From Faecalibacterium taiwanense (lineage in GTDB: Bacteria > Bacillota > Clostridia > Oscillospirales > Ruminococcaceae): a stretch of DNA of 64,000 nt. Shown piece after piece: positions 17,627 to 26,632 of the stretch. Where the stretch lies: NCBI RefSeq assembly GCF_036632915.2, contig NZ_CP155552.1, forward strand, positions 372,001 through 436,000, written 5' to 3'. The translations under genes were made by a program, and so were the position numbers. A model generated the notes under the pieces. That model saw only the letters and a program-made list of their open reading frames with translations. It did no database searches and was not told the DNA's origin. The first letter of the stretch is position 1; each line of letters starts with the position of its first letter.

Positions 17627-18869
17627 CCAGTGCCTCCATGGCGGCATGCAGGGCATTGTCCAGCGTGCCGTTGTTGGGAATGACGGCATCTGCCGCTGCC
17701 AGATACAGCGGACGGCGCTGTGCTTCCATCTGGCGCAGTGCGTCCATGCTGGAAGAAAGCGGCCTGCCGCCGCCCACGGCCAGCGCATCCACCGGCCGGT
17801 CGATGAACAGAATGATGCCGTTCTGGTGCAGAGCACGCAGATTCTCCGGCTTTTTTACAATGCCGCCGCCGCAGGAAATGAGCTGCCGGCCCTCTTTGCC
17901 AAAGCGCTGTGTTTCGGCAGTTTCCTTTGTGCGGAAGCCGTCCTCGCCCTCGGCTGCAAAGATATCCGGGATGCTGCGGCCGTCGGTCTTTACGATCTCC
18001 TCGTCGAGGTCCACAAAGGTACGGCCAAGGCTCTTTGCCAGCATCCTGCCGAGGGTGGTCTTGCCGGAAGAGGGCATCCCGATCAGGGCAATGTTCAGCA
18101 TATCCCGGCGCAGTGCGGCGGTGATGCGCCGAATTTCAACCGGCGCATCCTCGAACTTGCGGTCCAGAAAATATTCTGCGGCGTACACCGCCTGCGCCAC
18201 CAGCATTTCAAGGCCGCCCACAGCCACCGGCACGCCCGCTTCCTCGGCGCGGAGGATGAGCTCGGTCTTGTCGGGGTTGTACACCACATCCACCACAGCT
18301 TCAAGGCCCGGCATGGCGGCAACGTCCAGATTGCACACCCCCACATTCGGGTACATGCCCGCCGGGGTGGTGTTGACCACGATCTGTGCCCCACTGGAAA
18401 CGGCCTCGGCATAACTCAGCTCGCCCTTTTCCGGGTCCGGATGGCGGCTGACGGTGAGCACCTTTGCCGCACCCTTGTCCCGGGCCACAGCGCTGGTGGT
18501 GTTGTGGGTGCCGCCGGTGCCCAGAATAACCACCGTTTTGCCTGCAAAGCTCACGCCGTGGGCGTCGCACAGGTGGGAAAAGCCCATATAATCGGTGTTA
18601 TAGCCGTAGAGCAGGCCGTTTTTGTTCACCACCGTGTTCACTGCTCCGATGGCCTTGGCCCGCGGGTCGATGTAGGAGCAGTATTCCATCACCAGCTTTT
18701 TATAGGGAATGGTCACATTGATGGCCTTGAACTGCCGCTTTGCCAGAAAGGCCCGGGCCTCTTCCTCGGTGGGCAGAGGGCACAGGTCGTAGTGGTAGCC
18801 GCAGAGCATCTCGTGGATGATCTTGGAGTAGGAGTGGCCGAGTTTTGCGCCGATGAGTCCGTATTCCAT
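17607..18869 (-). CDS. aroE-aroK: Shikimate dehydrogenase-shikimate kinase fusion
   Basis: 420 aa bifunctional enzyme. Residues 1 to about 250 are AroE, reducing 3-dehydroshikimate with NADPH: GLIGAKLGHSYS, VTIPYKK, NTDYMGF, Rossmann GTGGTHNT. Residues from about 255 are AroK, phosphorylating shikimate: Walker A GMPSSGKTTLGR, DLDEEI, CGGGIV. Fusion puts two consecutive pathway steps in one chain. It starts one base after aroC and overlaps aroQ. No break in either domain. Confidence 0.93.
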   Translation of the reverse strand: MEYGLIGAKLGHSYSKIIHEMLCGYHYDLCPLPTEEEARAFLAKRQFKAINVTIPYKKLVMEYCSYIDPRAKAIGAVNTVVNKNGLLYGYNTDYMGFSHLCDAHGVSFAGKTVVILGTGGTHNTTSAVARDKGAAKVLTVSRHPDPEKGELSYAEAVSSGAQIVVNTTPAGMYPNVGVCNLDVAAMPGLEAVVDVVYNPDKTELILRAEEAGVPVAVGGLEMLVAQAVYAAEYFLDRKFEDAPVEIRRITAALRRDMLNIALIGMPSSGKTTLGRMLAKSLGRTFVDLDEEIVKTDGRSIPDIFAAEGEDGFRTKETAETQRFGKEGRQLISCGGGIVKKPENLRALHQNGIILFIDRPVDALAVGGGRPLSSSMDALRQMEAQRRPLYLAAADAVIPNNGTLDNALHAAMEALDEIFDS

Positions 18870-18870
18870 T

Positions 18871-20016
18871 TTACTCGTCCTCCTTCCGGAAGCTGGTGGG
18901 GTGGGTCATCCATGCCGCGCCGTAGCGTGCCGTGAGCAGGTCGCCCACAGCCAGTGCGGCGGCGCAGGTCTGCACGATGGCGGCTCTGGGCACGATGCAG
19001 GGGTCGTGACGGCCCTGAATGGACAGCTGTGCGTCCTTTTTGGCAAGATAGTCTACTGTATCCTGCTGCTTGTAGATGCTGGGTGTGGGTTTGACCACGG
19101 TGCGGAACACCACCGGCATCCCGTTGGCGATGCCGCCGTTGATGCCCGCATTGTGGTTGGTGGCGGTCACCACCGCACCCTCCGGTGTCATGCGGAAGGC
19201 GTCGTTTGCTTCGGAGCCGCGCATCCCGGCAAAGCCGAAGCCGGTGCCGAACTCGATGCCCTTGACGGCGGGGACGGAGAACACCAGATGTGCGATCTCG
19301 CTTTCCACGCTGTCAAAATAGGGCTCACCGATGCCTGCCGGCAGGCCGAGGACGGCGGTTTCCAGCATCCCGCCCACGCTGTCGCCCTCCGCACCGGCGG
19401 CACGGATGGCGGCTTTCATGGGTTCTTCTACGGTTTCATCCAGCACCGCAAAGCCCTCGGGCTTGCTGGCAAGGGCTTCCACCTGGGCAGAGAGCTGTGC
19501 GGCATCATCCTGTGCAAAGCGGGTGTCCGCAATGCCAGCGCACTCTGCGATATGGGTGGTGATGTCGATGCCCGCACGGTGCAGTGCGCTCAGCACAATG
19601 GCACCGCCCGCCACAAGGGCGGCCGTCACCCGGCCGGAGAAGTGCCCGCCGCCGCGCGCATCCTGAAAGCCGTGGTACTTGGCGTAGGCGGTGTAGTCTG
19701 CATGGCCGGGGCGCAGAAGGTCTGCGGTTTTGGCGTAATCGCCGCTGCGGGTGTTGGTATTTTCGATCATCAGGGCAATGGCGGTGCCGGTGGTGCGGCC
19801 GTTCACCACGCCGGACAGCAGCTGCACGGTATCCGCTTCCACGCGGGGAGTGGACAGGCCGTCGCCCCGGGCACGGCGCTTGTCCATGCAGGCGGCGAGA
19901 AAAGTCTCGTCCACCGGCAGGCCTGCGGCCATGCCGTCCAACACCGCGCCGATGGCGCGGCCATGGCTCTCGCCGAAAATGGTCAGCGAAAGGTCGCTGC
20001 CGAATGTATTTTTCAT
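18871..20016 (-). CDS. aroC: Chorismate synthase
   Basis: FMN-dependent elimination that makes chorismate from EPSP. 381 aa with the family signatures GESHGRAIGAVLDG, KRRARGDG, RPGHADYTAYAKY, SGRVTAALVAGG and, near the end, GRHDPCIVPRA. ATG at 20016 is three bases after aroB and the stop lies one base before aroE-aroK, so translation is probably coupled. Confidence 0.95.
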   Translation of the reverse strand: MKNTFGSDLSLTIFGESHGRAIGAVLDGMAAGLPVDETFLAACMDKRRARGDGLSTPRVEADTVQLLSGVVNGRTTGTAIALMIENTNTRSGDYAKTADLLRPGHADYTAYAKYHGFQDARGGGHFSGRVTAALVAGGAIVLSALHRAGIDITTHIAECAGIADTRFAQDDAAQLSAQVEALASKPEGFAVLDETVEEPMKAAIRAAGAEGDSVGGMLETAVLGLPAGIGEPYFDSVESEIAHLVFSVPAVKGIEFGTGFGFAGMRGSEANDAFRMTPEGAVVTATNHNAGINGGIANGMPVVFRTVVKPTPSIYKQQDTVDYLAKKDAQLSIQGRHDPCIVPRAAIVQTCAAALAVGDLLTARYGAAWMTHPTSFRKEDE

Positions 20017-20019
20017 GGC

Positions 20020-21063
20020 TTACTCCTCAATGCCCAGCAGGGGACGCAGGCCCTCCACCGGGATGGTCTCGGCGCGCCAGCAGCCCAGACCCGGCACCTT
20101 GATAATGGTGATCTGGCCGCTCTGTGCCTTTTTGTCGTGCAGCATTTCAGCCAGCACCTTTTCCTTATCATAAGTAGTGCGGGTGGGCAGGCCGAGGCGG
20201 CGGTACACCGCGCGCACCCGCTTCTGCAGTGCCTTGGATTCGATCATGGGCAGCATGCCCAGCGCCACGCACTCGCCGTGGTAAAGGCCCACGGTGCGGC
20301 GGCCCTTGATGCCCTTGACGGCCTCGATGCCGTGGCCGATGGTGTGGCCGAAGTTGAGCGCCTTGCGCATGCCCTGCTCAGTCTCGTCCTGCTCCACGAT
20401 GTTCTTCTTGAACCGCAGGCTGCGGCAGATGATCTCGCCGATCTGGGCATCCACGTCGCCATTTTCAAAGATCGCGAACAGCTCGGGGTCTGCCAGCAGG
20501 CTTGCCTTGACGGCTTCTGCCAGACCGTTGATGAAGTGGCGGCGGGGCAGGGTGGCAAGGGTGTCCGGATCCACGATGACGAGCTTGGGCTGCCAGAAAG
20601 CGCCCACGATGTTTTTGGTATCGCCCAGATCCACGGCGGTCTTGCCGCCGATGGAGGAATCGATCATGGAAAGGGTGGTGGTGGGGCAGTTGATGAAGTC
20701 GATGCCCCGCATGTAGATGGAAGCGGCAAAACCGGCCAGATCGCCCACCACGCCGCCGCCCACGGCGATCACCAGATCGCCGCGGCCCATGCCGAATTCC
20801 AGCATCTGGCGCAGCACGGATTCCAGAATTTTAAAGCTCTTGCTGGCTTCGCCCTGCGGCACCGTGATGATGTGGGCATCCTTGCACTGATCGGCCACCA
20901 TCTGGGCGTACTGTGCGGGCACACCACTGTCGGTCACAACGGCCACACGGCGGTCCAGCCGGGCGAACTGGTACAGGTTTTCCAGCGAGCCGCTCTTGAC
21001 GATGATGTCATAGCTGCGCTCGCCCAGATTCATGGTCAGCTTGGTTCCGATAAATTCACTCAT
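20020..21063 (-). CDS. aroB: 3-Dehydroquinate synthase
   Basis: NAD- and metal-dependent cyclase forming 3-dehydroquinate from DAHP. 347 aa: GRGDLVIAVGGGVVGDLAGF, the NCPTTTLSMIDSSIGGKTAVD block, GLAEAVK, and metal-ligand His residues in LNFGHTIGHGIE and YHGECVALGM. The ATG at 21063 overlaps the end of pheA by four bases. A normal, complete member of the operon. Confidence 0.95.
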   Translation of the reverse strand: MSEFIGTKLTMNLGERSYDIIVKSGSLENLYQFARLDRRVAVVTDSGVPAQYAQMVADQCKDAHIITVPQGEASKSFKILESVLRQMLEFGMGRGDLVIAVGGGVVGDLAGFAASIYMRGIDFINCPTTTLSMIDSSIGGKTAVDLGDTKNIVGAFWQPKLVIVDPDTLATLPRRHFINGLAEAVKASLLADPELFAIFENGDVDAQIGEIICRSLRFKKNIVEQDETEQGMRKALNFGHTIGHGIEAVKGIKGRRTVGLYHGECVALGMLPMIESKALQKRVRAVYRRLGLPTRTTYDKEKVLAEMLHDKKAQSGQITIIKVPGLGCWRAETIPVEGLRPLLGIEE

Positions 21064-22130
21064 TTGGTATACACTCCTAACAGCCGCACGGTACGGCAGG
21101 TGCGGTCAAGCTCACGCAGCAGCGCGGCGGTCTCGTCGGCGGTGGGGTCGCCCACCAGCTCCACGTAAAAATAATATTCAAACGGCACATGAGGCATGGG
21201 CCGGCTCTTGATGGACTCCATATTGAAGCCGCTGGCACCGATGATCTGGATCACCTCGCCCAGCTTGCCGGGCTTATTGTCCACCGTGAACAGCAGCGAG
21301 AACCGGTTGCCGCCGGTAGGCTTTTCGCGGCTGAGCACGATAAAGCGGGTGGTGTTGTCGCCGTCGGTGTTGATGCTGGGCACCAGCACCTCCAGCCCGT
21401 ACAGTGCCGCCGTCTCCACGCTTGCAATGGCCGCTTTGGAGGAGTCGCCGCTTTCGGCCACGAACTTTGCGGCCATGGCGGTGTTGGCCATGGCGGTGGC
21501 GGGCAGGCCGAACTGCCTTAAAAAGGTCTCGCTTTGGGCGATGGCCTGCTGGTGGCTGTAGACGCTTTTGATCTGGTCGAGCTTTGTGCCCGGCAGCACC
21601 AGAAGATTCTGGGAGATGGGCAGATCGTACACATCCACCACCCACAGCGCCGGATGGTTATAGCACAGATCCAGCACGGCGGAAACATCGCCCGCATGGC
21701 TGTTCTCAAAGGGAACGACGCCCCGGGCAGCATCGCCGCGTTCCACCGCGTCAAACACCTCGTCCCAGGTGGGATAGCTCACAGCCTCGGCGTGGGGGAA
21801 CAGCGCCCGGAGGGCAATGTGGGCAAAAGCGCCTTCCACGCCCTGATAGGCGGCGCGGTTTTGGCTCAGCACCACGGCTTCGTACTGCTTTGCCACGTCC
21901 ATCAGGTTCTGCACGTGGTCTTTATAGTAGGGCCGCAGGGCCGGGTCCTGAATGCGGGCCGCAGCCTTTTCCAGCACTGCCGTCTCGCGGGCGGCATCGT
22001 AAACGGGCAGGCCATGGGCTCTTTTGTATTCGGCCACCTGCAGCACGGCGGCCATCCGCCGTTCAAACAGCGCAGCCAGCTGGGCATCCACCATGTCGAT
22101 CTCGGCGCGTGCCTGTTCCAGTGCGTCCAT
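21060..22130 (-). CDS. pheA: Chorismate mutase/prephenate dehydratase (P-protein)
   Basis: Bifunctional enzyme from chorismate to phenylpyruvate. 356 aa: AroQ-type chorismate mutase (residues 5-85, ARAEIDMVDAQLAALFERR), prephenate dehydratase (about 105-280, YQGVEGAFAH, PFENSHAGDVSA, NTDGDNTTRFIVL with catalytic Thr), and a C-terminal ACT domain (FTVDNKPGKLGEVIQ, ESIKSRP) for phenylalanine feedback. ATG at 22130 with AAGG upstream is chosen over an in-frame ATG at 22169 that lacks a site. It is the promoter-proximal gene of the aro operon. Confidence 0.93.
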   Translation of the reverse strand: MDALEQARAEIDMVDAQLAALFERRMAAVLQVAEYKRAHGLPVYDAARETAVLEKAAARIQDPALRPYYKDHVQNLMDVAKQYEAVVLSQNRAAYQGVEGAFAHIALRALFPHAEAVSYPTWDEVFDAVERGDAARGVVPFENSHAGDVSAVLDLCYNHPALWVVDVYDLPISQNLLVLPGTKLDQIKSVYSHQQAIAQSETFLRQFGLPATAMANTAMAAKFVAESGDSSKAAIASVETAALYGLEVLVPSINTDGDNTTRFIVLSREKPTGGNRFSLLFTVDNKPGKLGEVIQIIGASGFNMESIKSRPMPHVPFEYYFYVELVGDPTADETAALLRELDRTCRTVRLLGVYTK

Positions 22131-22187
22131 GGGTTCACATCCTTTTGTATGTATGATAAATACCATCAAGATAATAGATACCCAGTA

Positions 22188-22216
22188 AGTATACCATAAC
22201 TGGGACGGAGAAACAA
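22188..22216 (-). promoter_or_regulatory. Promoter of the aromatic operon
   Basis: On the minus strand TTGTTT, 17-base spacer, TATACT, with the -10 about 57 bases before pheA. The short leader shows no obvious T-box or trp-type attenuator. Confidence 0.65.
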
Positions 22217-22288
22217 CAAAACCTCCGGCGTTTCAAAGGGGAGAATATTTCAAATCAGATATGTGTAAAAAGAACAAAATAGAAAACG

Positions 22289-22422
22289 AACTCCCTCAGT
22301 CAAACCCTTGCGGGTTTGCCAGCTCCCTCAAAGAGGGAGCCTTTGACAAAGCGGAAAAGTTTCCGGTTCTGCCAAAGGCCCCATCCCCGAGGGGGCTGTC
22401 GCCGAAGGCGACTGGGGGAGTT
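22289..22422. repeat. Interspersed palindromic repeat, copy 3
   Basis: Ends AACTCCCTCAG and CTGGGGGAGTT. Inner modules CAAACCCTTGCGGGTTTG, GCTCCCTCAAAGAGGGAGC and GTCGCCGAAGGCGAC match other copies. With the pheA leader it fills the gap 22131-22433. Confidence 0.8.
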
Positions 22423-22433
22423 CTATTTGCATA

Positions 22434-22613
22434 TTATCTGTTTTTCAGCAGCTCTTCCCGGCTCCTTGCTTTGCCGTAATATCTCCCATAGGGATTATCC
22501 AGCGCCTGTGCAAGGGAGACCGGCTTTTCCGGCTCCGGCCTTTGCACCGGCTTTGCTGTGCGGTCAAATGTGAACCCGGCGGCAGGCCCGCCGCGCTTTA
22601 CCCGGAACCGCAT
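22434..22613 (-). CDS. Small basic protein of unknown function
   Basis: A 59-aa reading frame (MRFRVKRGGPAAGF to SREELLKNR) starting four bases after the stop of the membrane-protein gene at 22617. The tight spacing and uniform coding-like composition suggest it is translated. The middle is proline/glutamate-rich (KPVQRPEPEKPVS) and the rest basic; no membrane segment. I do not recognise a family. It is too short to be certain without homologs. Confidence 0.5.
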   Translation of the reverse strand: MRFRVKRGGPAAGFTFDRTAKPVQRPEPEKPVSLAQALDNPYGRYYGKARSREELLKNR

Positions 22614-22616
22614 GGC

Positions 22617-23369
22617 TCAGCCCTCTGCACTGGCAGTGGAAACAGCCCCGGCGGTCAGCTTGTTCCACAGTTCTTCGCCGCCCTCAAGCAGGTCGGCGGA
22701 GTCCTTGTTCCATGCGCCGCGGATACCGATATAGTACCGGCTCATCAGCTCCTGACTGGAGCCGCTTTCGCTCTGCACAGCATCAGAAGCGTAATCGCCC
22801 AGATCAAGGCCCGCCAGCACCGGGCAGTCGGTCCAGCGGTAGACCATGTTCCACCAGTCACTGTCTGCGTCGGACTGCGGCAGGCTGCCGTCGAGGTAGC
22901 GCAGGGTGCCGGTGGTCTGCTGGAACCCGGCTGGGTCGTACAGGATGAAGATGGAACTCAGCGCGCCCTGAATGTCGGTGGAAAGCTTGGTGGTGCCTGC
23001 CATGTCAAGGTAGGCGTCCGAGTCCTCGTTGCCAAAGTCCATGGTGTAGAGGTTCAGCTTTACCACCACCTTGCCGTCGCCGTTCCGGTCTTCGCCGTAG
23101 GCGGCAAGGGCGTCCTGCAGGGCGGTCTGGGTGGCTTCCGGCAGGTAGTGGGGTGCCACAACGGCCACGTTATAGTCTGCATGGACGGTAAAGAAATACT
23201 GCCCGATGAAGTTGTAACCGAAGAACACCACGATGATGCCGATGATGATGACCCACTTGAGGTTATAATCCCACCAGTTGGCCCAGCGTTCCTTGCGGGT
23301 GTACTGGCGCTGTTTGCGGGGCTGGAGGTCTTTGGGGTCAATATCGCGTTCGTAACGGTAGCTTGCCAT
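22617..23369 (-). CDS. Single-pass membrane protein of unknown function
   Basis: 250 aa: a charged cytoplasmic segment (residues 1-38, rich in Arg/Lys/Tyr/Trp), one membrane helix (about 39-60, VIIIGIIVVFFGYNFIG), and an extracytoplasmic domain with an alternating hydrophobic pattern and many Asp/Tyr residues. I see no catalytic motif. It lies 25 bases downstream of the plsC-like gene and four bases before the small basic protein gene, forming a three-gene minus-strand unit. Confidence 0.72.
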   Translation of the reverse strand: MASYRYERDIDPKDLQPRKQRQYTRKERWANWWDYNLKWVIIIGIIVVFFGYNFIGQYFFTVHADYNVAVVAPHYLPEATQTALQDALAAYGEDRNGDGKVVVKLNLYTMDFGNEDSDAYLDMAGTTKLSTDIQGALSSIFILYDPAGFQQTTGTLRYLDGSLPQSDADSDWWNMVYRWTDCPVLAGLDLGDYASDAVQSESGSSQELMSRYYIGIRGAWNKDSADLLEGGEELWNKLTAGAVSTASAEG

Positions 23370-23394
23370 GGGGCAGTTTCCTCCAAGTTCTGAT

Positions 23395-24120
23395 TTACAG
23401 CTGTGCCAGAATGGCCTGACGCACAGCGTCCGGCAGCTGCTTCTGCTCGGCCTTGCTCATGCCTGCAGTCCGGATGGGCGGCAGCACCTTGATATGCACG
23501 CTGCCCGGATGGCACAGGTTGCCATTGTTCTCAAACAGGGCACGTGCACCGGTAATGGCCACCGGAACCACCGGTGCGCCGGTCTTGACGGCAATGCGGA
23601 ATGCACCGGCCTTGAACTCACCGGCACCGCCCTCTTCTCCCTTGTAGCGGGTGCCCTCCGGGAAAATGACGAAGCTCTTGCCGCTCTCCACAATGGCAGT
23701 GGCATCGTTCAGGGCGCGCACGGATGCCCGCAGGTCGTCGCGCTGCACGAACACGCAGCCCAGTAGCTTCATCCAGCGGTTCAGCAGCGGGATCTTTTCC
23801 AGCTCTTCCTTGGCAAGGATGCCGTGGGGCTTATCCAGACTGGCCAGCAAAAGCGGGATGTCGTAGTAGCTGCGGTGGTTGCCCACGAACACGCAGGCCG
23901 TATCTTTGGGGATATTCTCAAGGCCCTCCACGCTCAGGAAAACGCCGGTCACCTTTAAAATGCCCCGGCTCCAGTGCGGGATATGCTTGTTGACGAGCTC
24001 TTCCACCAGCTGCATGTCGCCTGCAGCCAGAGCGCGTTCCGCCCGGCGCAGCACGCCATAATGGACGATCATATAACCAAATAAGTAAATAAACATCGCA
24101 ATCGTGCGAAAAATGCTCAT
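23395..24120 (-). CDS. plsC: 1-Acyl-sn-glycerol-3-phosphate acyltransferase (PlsC-like)
   Basis: Acylates lysophosphatidic acid to phosphatidic acid at the membrane. 241 aa, N-terminal hydrophobic segment (residues 1-22), then the four acyltransferase motifs: NHRSYYD (HX4D, catalytic), the GCVFVQRDD region, FPEGTRYKGEEG and VPVAITGA. Length and motif order are normal. It is the first gene of the unit with the two downstream membrane and small protein genes. Confidence 0.9.
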   Translation of the reverse strand: MSIFRTIAMFIYLFGYMIVHYGVLRRAERALAAGDMQLVEELVNKHIPHWSRGILKVTGVFLSVEGLENIPKDTACVFVGNHRSYYDIPLLLASLDKPHGILAKEELEKIPLLNRWMKLLGCVFVQRDDLRASVRALNDATAIVESGKSFVIFPEGTRYKGEEGGAGEFKAGAFRIAVKTGAPVVPVAITGARALFENNGNLCHPGSVHIKVLPPIRTAGMSKAEQKQLPDAVRQAILAQL

Positions 24121-24224
24121 TGCGTTTTCCTCCCTCCGGCAAAATATGCCATTGTCATTGTATCACACTTTTTGTAAAAAGGGGAGAAATAACACTTTTT
24201 TTACAAATCGGAGGATCTGCGGTC

Positions 24225-24259
24225 TTGCAAAATTGACAAAATGCGGGTATATTTATAGT
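24225..24259 (+). promoter_or_regulatory. Probable promoter for the 24.3-27.2 kb genes
   Basis: Two overlapping readings: TTGCAA (24225-24230), 17-base spacer, TATATT; or TTGACA (24233-24238), 15-base spacer, TATAGT. The first has normal spacing, the second a better -35. Confidence 0.5.
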
Positions 24260-24340
24260 TGTAAAGCCAGCACAATGGCACTTTCTGCACGAAATGCTTT
24301 CTGCCGGCCCAATGGATGAAGAGAGAGGTACCATACGAAC

Positions 24341-25183
24341 ATGGGTTTATTTCCTTCCGCAAATGACTTCAAGGCCGGTAAGGGCGTTGAAAAGGATGCT
24401 CCCCGCAAGACCGGCGTGGGCCGTTTTTTTGAGCTTGTGGGCCGTGATATGAACGGCATGTTCCTTGCAAACCTGCTGGCCTGCATCGGCTTTCTGCCGG
24501 TGATCTGTCTGGTGTACATCGGCTTTCTGGCAAACAGCCTGCCTGTCATGCTGGCAAGCGCGGTGGTAGGCGGCATTCTGGCCGGGCCTGCGCTGGCTGG
24601 CATGTACGATACCGTGCTGCGTGCCCTGCGTGACGAAGCCGGTTACTGGTGGGTGACCTATCGCCGTGCCTTCAAGCGCAACTTCAAGGCCAGCATTGCG
24701 CCGGGCATCTTCTACTGTGTGGTGGTCACGGCACAGATCTTCCTTGTGTATTTCTGCTTCAATATGCTGAGCAAGGGCACCAATGTGGGCGTGCCGCTGT
24801 GGGTGGCCACGGTGCTGAACCTGCTCATCTTCCAGATGCTGTTCGCCTACATGTGGCCGCAGGTGGTGCTGCTGGATCAGCCCTTCAGCCTGACCGTGAA
24901 AAACAGCATCAACTGCATGATCGCGTTCCTGCCCCACGCACTGGCGGCGGCCATCGTGCAGATCCTGTTCTGGGGCGTGGTGATCCTGTGCATGCCGCTG
25001 GGCCTGCTGCTCATGCTGATCTTCGGCTTCTGGTTCGTGACCGAAGTATCCTGCCAGATCATCTACGGCGATATTGAAAAGGTGTTCCACATTGAGGAGA
25101 GCATCCGCAAAATGAAGGATGCCGAGCTGGAAGCCGCCCTCCAAGAGGACTACGGCGAAAGCACCGACGACACCGAAGAGTAA
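24341..25183 (+). CDS. YesL-like (DUF624) membrane protein
   Basis: 280 aa integral membrane protein with about five to six hydrophobic segments and an acidic C-terminal tail (ESTDDTEE). The pattern F..GRDMNGMFLANLL..., the internal Arg/Lys loop YRRAFKRNFK and the helix order fit the YesL/DUF624 family, often found near sugar-uptake genes in Firmicutes; no sugar genes are near here. It shares a promoter with the next two genes. Confidence 0.7.
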   Translation: MGLFPSANDFKAGKGVEKDAPRKTGVGRFFELVGRDMNGMFLANLLACIGFLPVICLVYIGFLANSLPVMLASAVVGGILAGPALAGMYDTVLRALRDEAGYWWVTYRRAFKRNFKASIAPGIFYCVVVTAQIFLVYFCFNMLSKGTNVGVPLWVATVLNLLIFQMLFAYMWPQVVLLDQPFSLTVKNSINCMIAFLPHALAAAIVQILFWGVVILCMPLGLLLMLIFGFWFVTEVSCQIIYGDIEKVFHIEESIRKMKDAELEAALQEDYGESTDDTEE

Positions 25184-25213
25184 ATTTGAACTTCCGCAAA
25201 GGAGAGGTGCTCC

Positions 25214-26578
25214 ATGGAACAACGGAATAATCTGGTTTTGCAGGGCACCGAGACCTTCTCCCGCGGGCAGCTGGACAATGTGGCACTGGACGGCGGTGCA
25301 CTGGTGCTGGACAGCGTGGCGGGCCGCTGCCTGCAATACGGCAGCTACACCACGCCGGAATTTGCCATGCCGGCCTTCTGCAACCTGAATGTCAGCTGGA
25401 ACGCCTTTGCGCCCCACAACACCATGGTGGAGGTGCGCTGCCGGGTATATGCCGGAGGAAGCTGGACCGGCTGGATGAGCTTTGGCAAGTGGGCGCCGGG
25501 CTACCCCCGCTGCAGCTGCAATTCCCAGAGTGACGACGGCATGATCTTCCTCATGGGCGATACCGTGACCGTGGCAACGCCCGGCGGCGGCACCGGCGTG
25601 CAGCTGCAGGTGAACCTTTCCACCAACGATGACAAGGTCTCGCCCGCAGTGCGCCTGCTGGCCGCGGCAGTGCGGCCGCTGGCGTGGGAAAAGCACAACG
25701 GCCACCCGCTGAACCGGCAGCTCTATCTGCCGGAATACTGCCTTTCCGCCCACGATCCCAGCTTTGGCCGCACCATGGATCTGCCGCTGGTCATGGCGGC
25801 ACTGATGAACTGCTGGGGCGAGGATGTCCTGCCCGAAGAAGTGGCCTATGTGATGGAGGACATGGCCCACAGCACCACCGCCAATGCGGCCTTTGCGGCT
25901 GCTGCCGCCGGCTGCTGCGGCTACCCCTGCTGGCAGGCATGGATGGACCTTGCCGACCTGCGTGCCCAGATCCACGATGACTGCTGTGTGGCAGTGCAGG
26001 TGGAGCGGCGCATCCGCGGCCAGCGGGACCCGGTGCGGGTCTGGATGGGCCTGCGCGGCTTTGGCCACGACGATGCCGTAATGGCAGATTATGTGCTGCT
26101 GAACGACCCCACCGCAGATTCCAACGGCGCAGTGAACTGCACCATGGCACTGGTGGACTTTATGCGTTACTTTACCGGGCGCGCCATCGCCCTGCGGGCA
26201 AAACCCCGCGATGTTGCCGCCAACCGTCCGCTGCGGATGCGCTGCGAGCTGGTGCCCGGCGAGACGGCAGACGTTTACTATTTTGAGCAGCGCGGCGTGA
26301 AGGACCCGCTGCCGGAAGGCTTTTCCGGCTGGGTGGCCTGTGCGTGCCACGACGGTGTGGCCCACGCCACCACCGCCCACCGCAGCTTCTGCCGGATGGA
26401 GCGCACGCCGGAGGGCGGCATCCGCTTCCCGGAAAAGATCATGGCCGCAGGCTGCCGCTGCAGCGTGTATGCAGTGGACCAGACCGGTGCCATGCGCGTG
26501 GCGGAGGTGCGGCTGCCAAAGCCGCGCCCCACGCCGGAGCAACCTGTTTCCCAGGCACAGGAAAAGCCGGCGGAATGA
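25214..26578 (+). CDS. C39-like peptidase-fold protein, apparently inactive
   Basis: 454 aa, no signal peptide seen. The segment from about residue 175 to 330 follows the PF13529-type C39 layout: LPEY start, an alternating helix where the nucleophile should be, EEVAYVMEDMAHS, a GY..W segment, and VLLNDPTADSNGAVN. In active relatives the first motif carries Cys (CSPTS-like) and a later GH motif carries His; here they read RTMDLPL and GHDDAVM, so the cysteine is gone. N- and C-terminal beta-rich regions may bind carbohydrate or peptide. The assignment is from remembered family layout, so moderate. Confidence 0.5.
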   Translation: MEQRNNLVLQGTETFSRGQLDNVALDGGALVLDSVAGRCLQYGSYTTPEFAMPAFCNLNVSWNAFAPHNTMVEVRCRVYAGGSWTGWMSFGKWAPGYPRCSCNSQSDDGMIFLMGDTVTVATPGGGTGVQLQVNLSTNDDKVSPAVRLLAAAVRPLAWEKHNGHPLNRQLYLPEYCLSAHDPSFGRTMDLPLVMAALMNCWGEDVLPEEVAYVMEDMAHSTTANAAFAAAAAGCCGYPCWQAWMDLADLRAQIHDDCCVAVQVERRIRGQRDPVRVWMGLRGFGHDDAVMADYVLLNDPTADSNGAVNCTMALVDFMRYFTGRAIALRAKPRDVAANRPLRMRCELVPGETADVYYFEQRGVKDPLPEGFSGWVACACHDGVAHATTAHRSFCRMERTPEGGIRFPEKIMAAGCRCSVYAVDQTGAMRVAEVRLPKPRPTPEQPVSQAQEKPAE

Positions 26579-26632
26579 CCGGCCCGACCCAAAGCCTTTG
26601 GGCTATAGATCAAGACATAGGAGGAACACATT

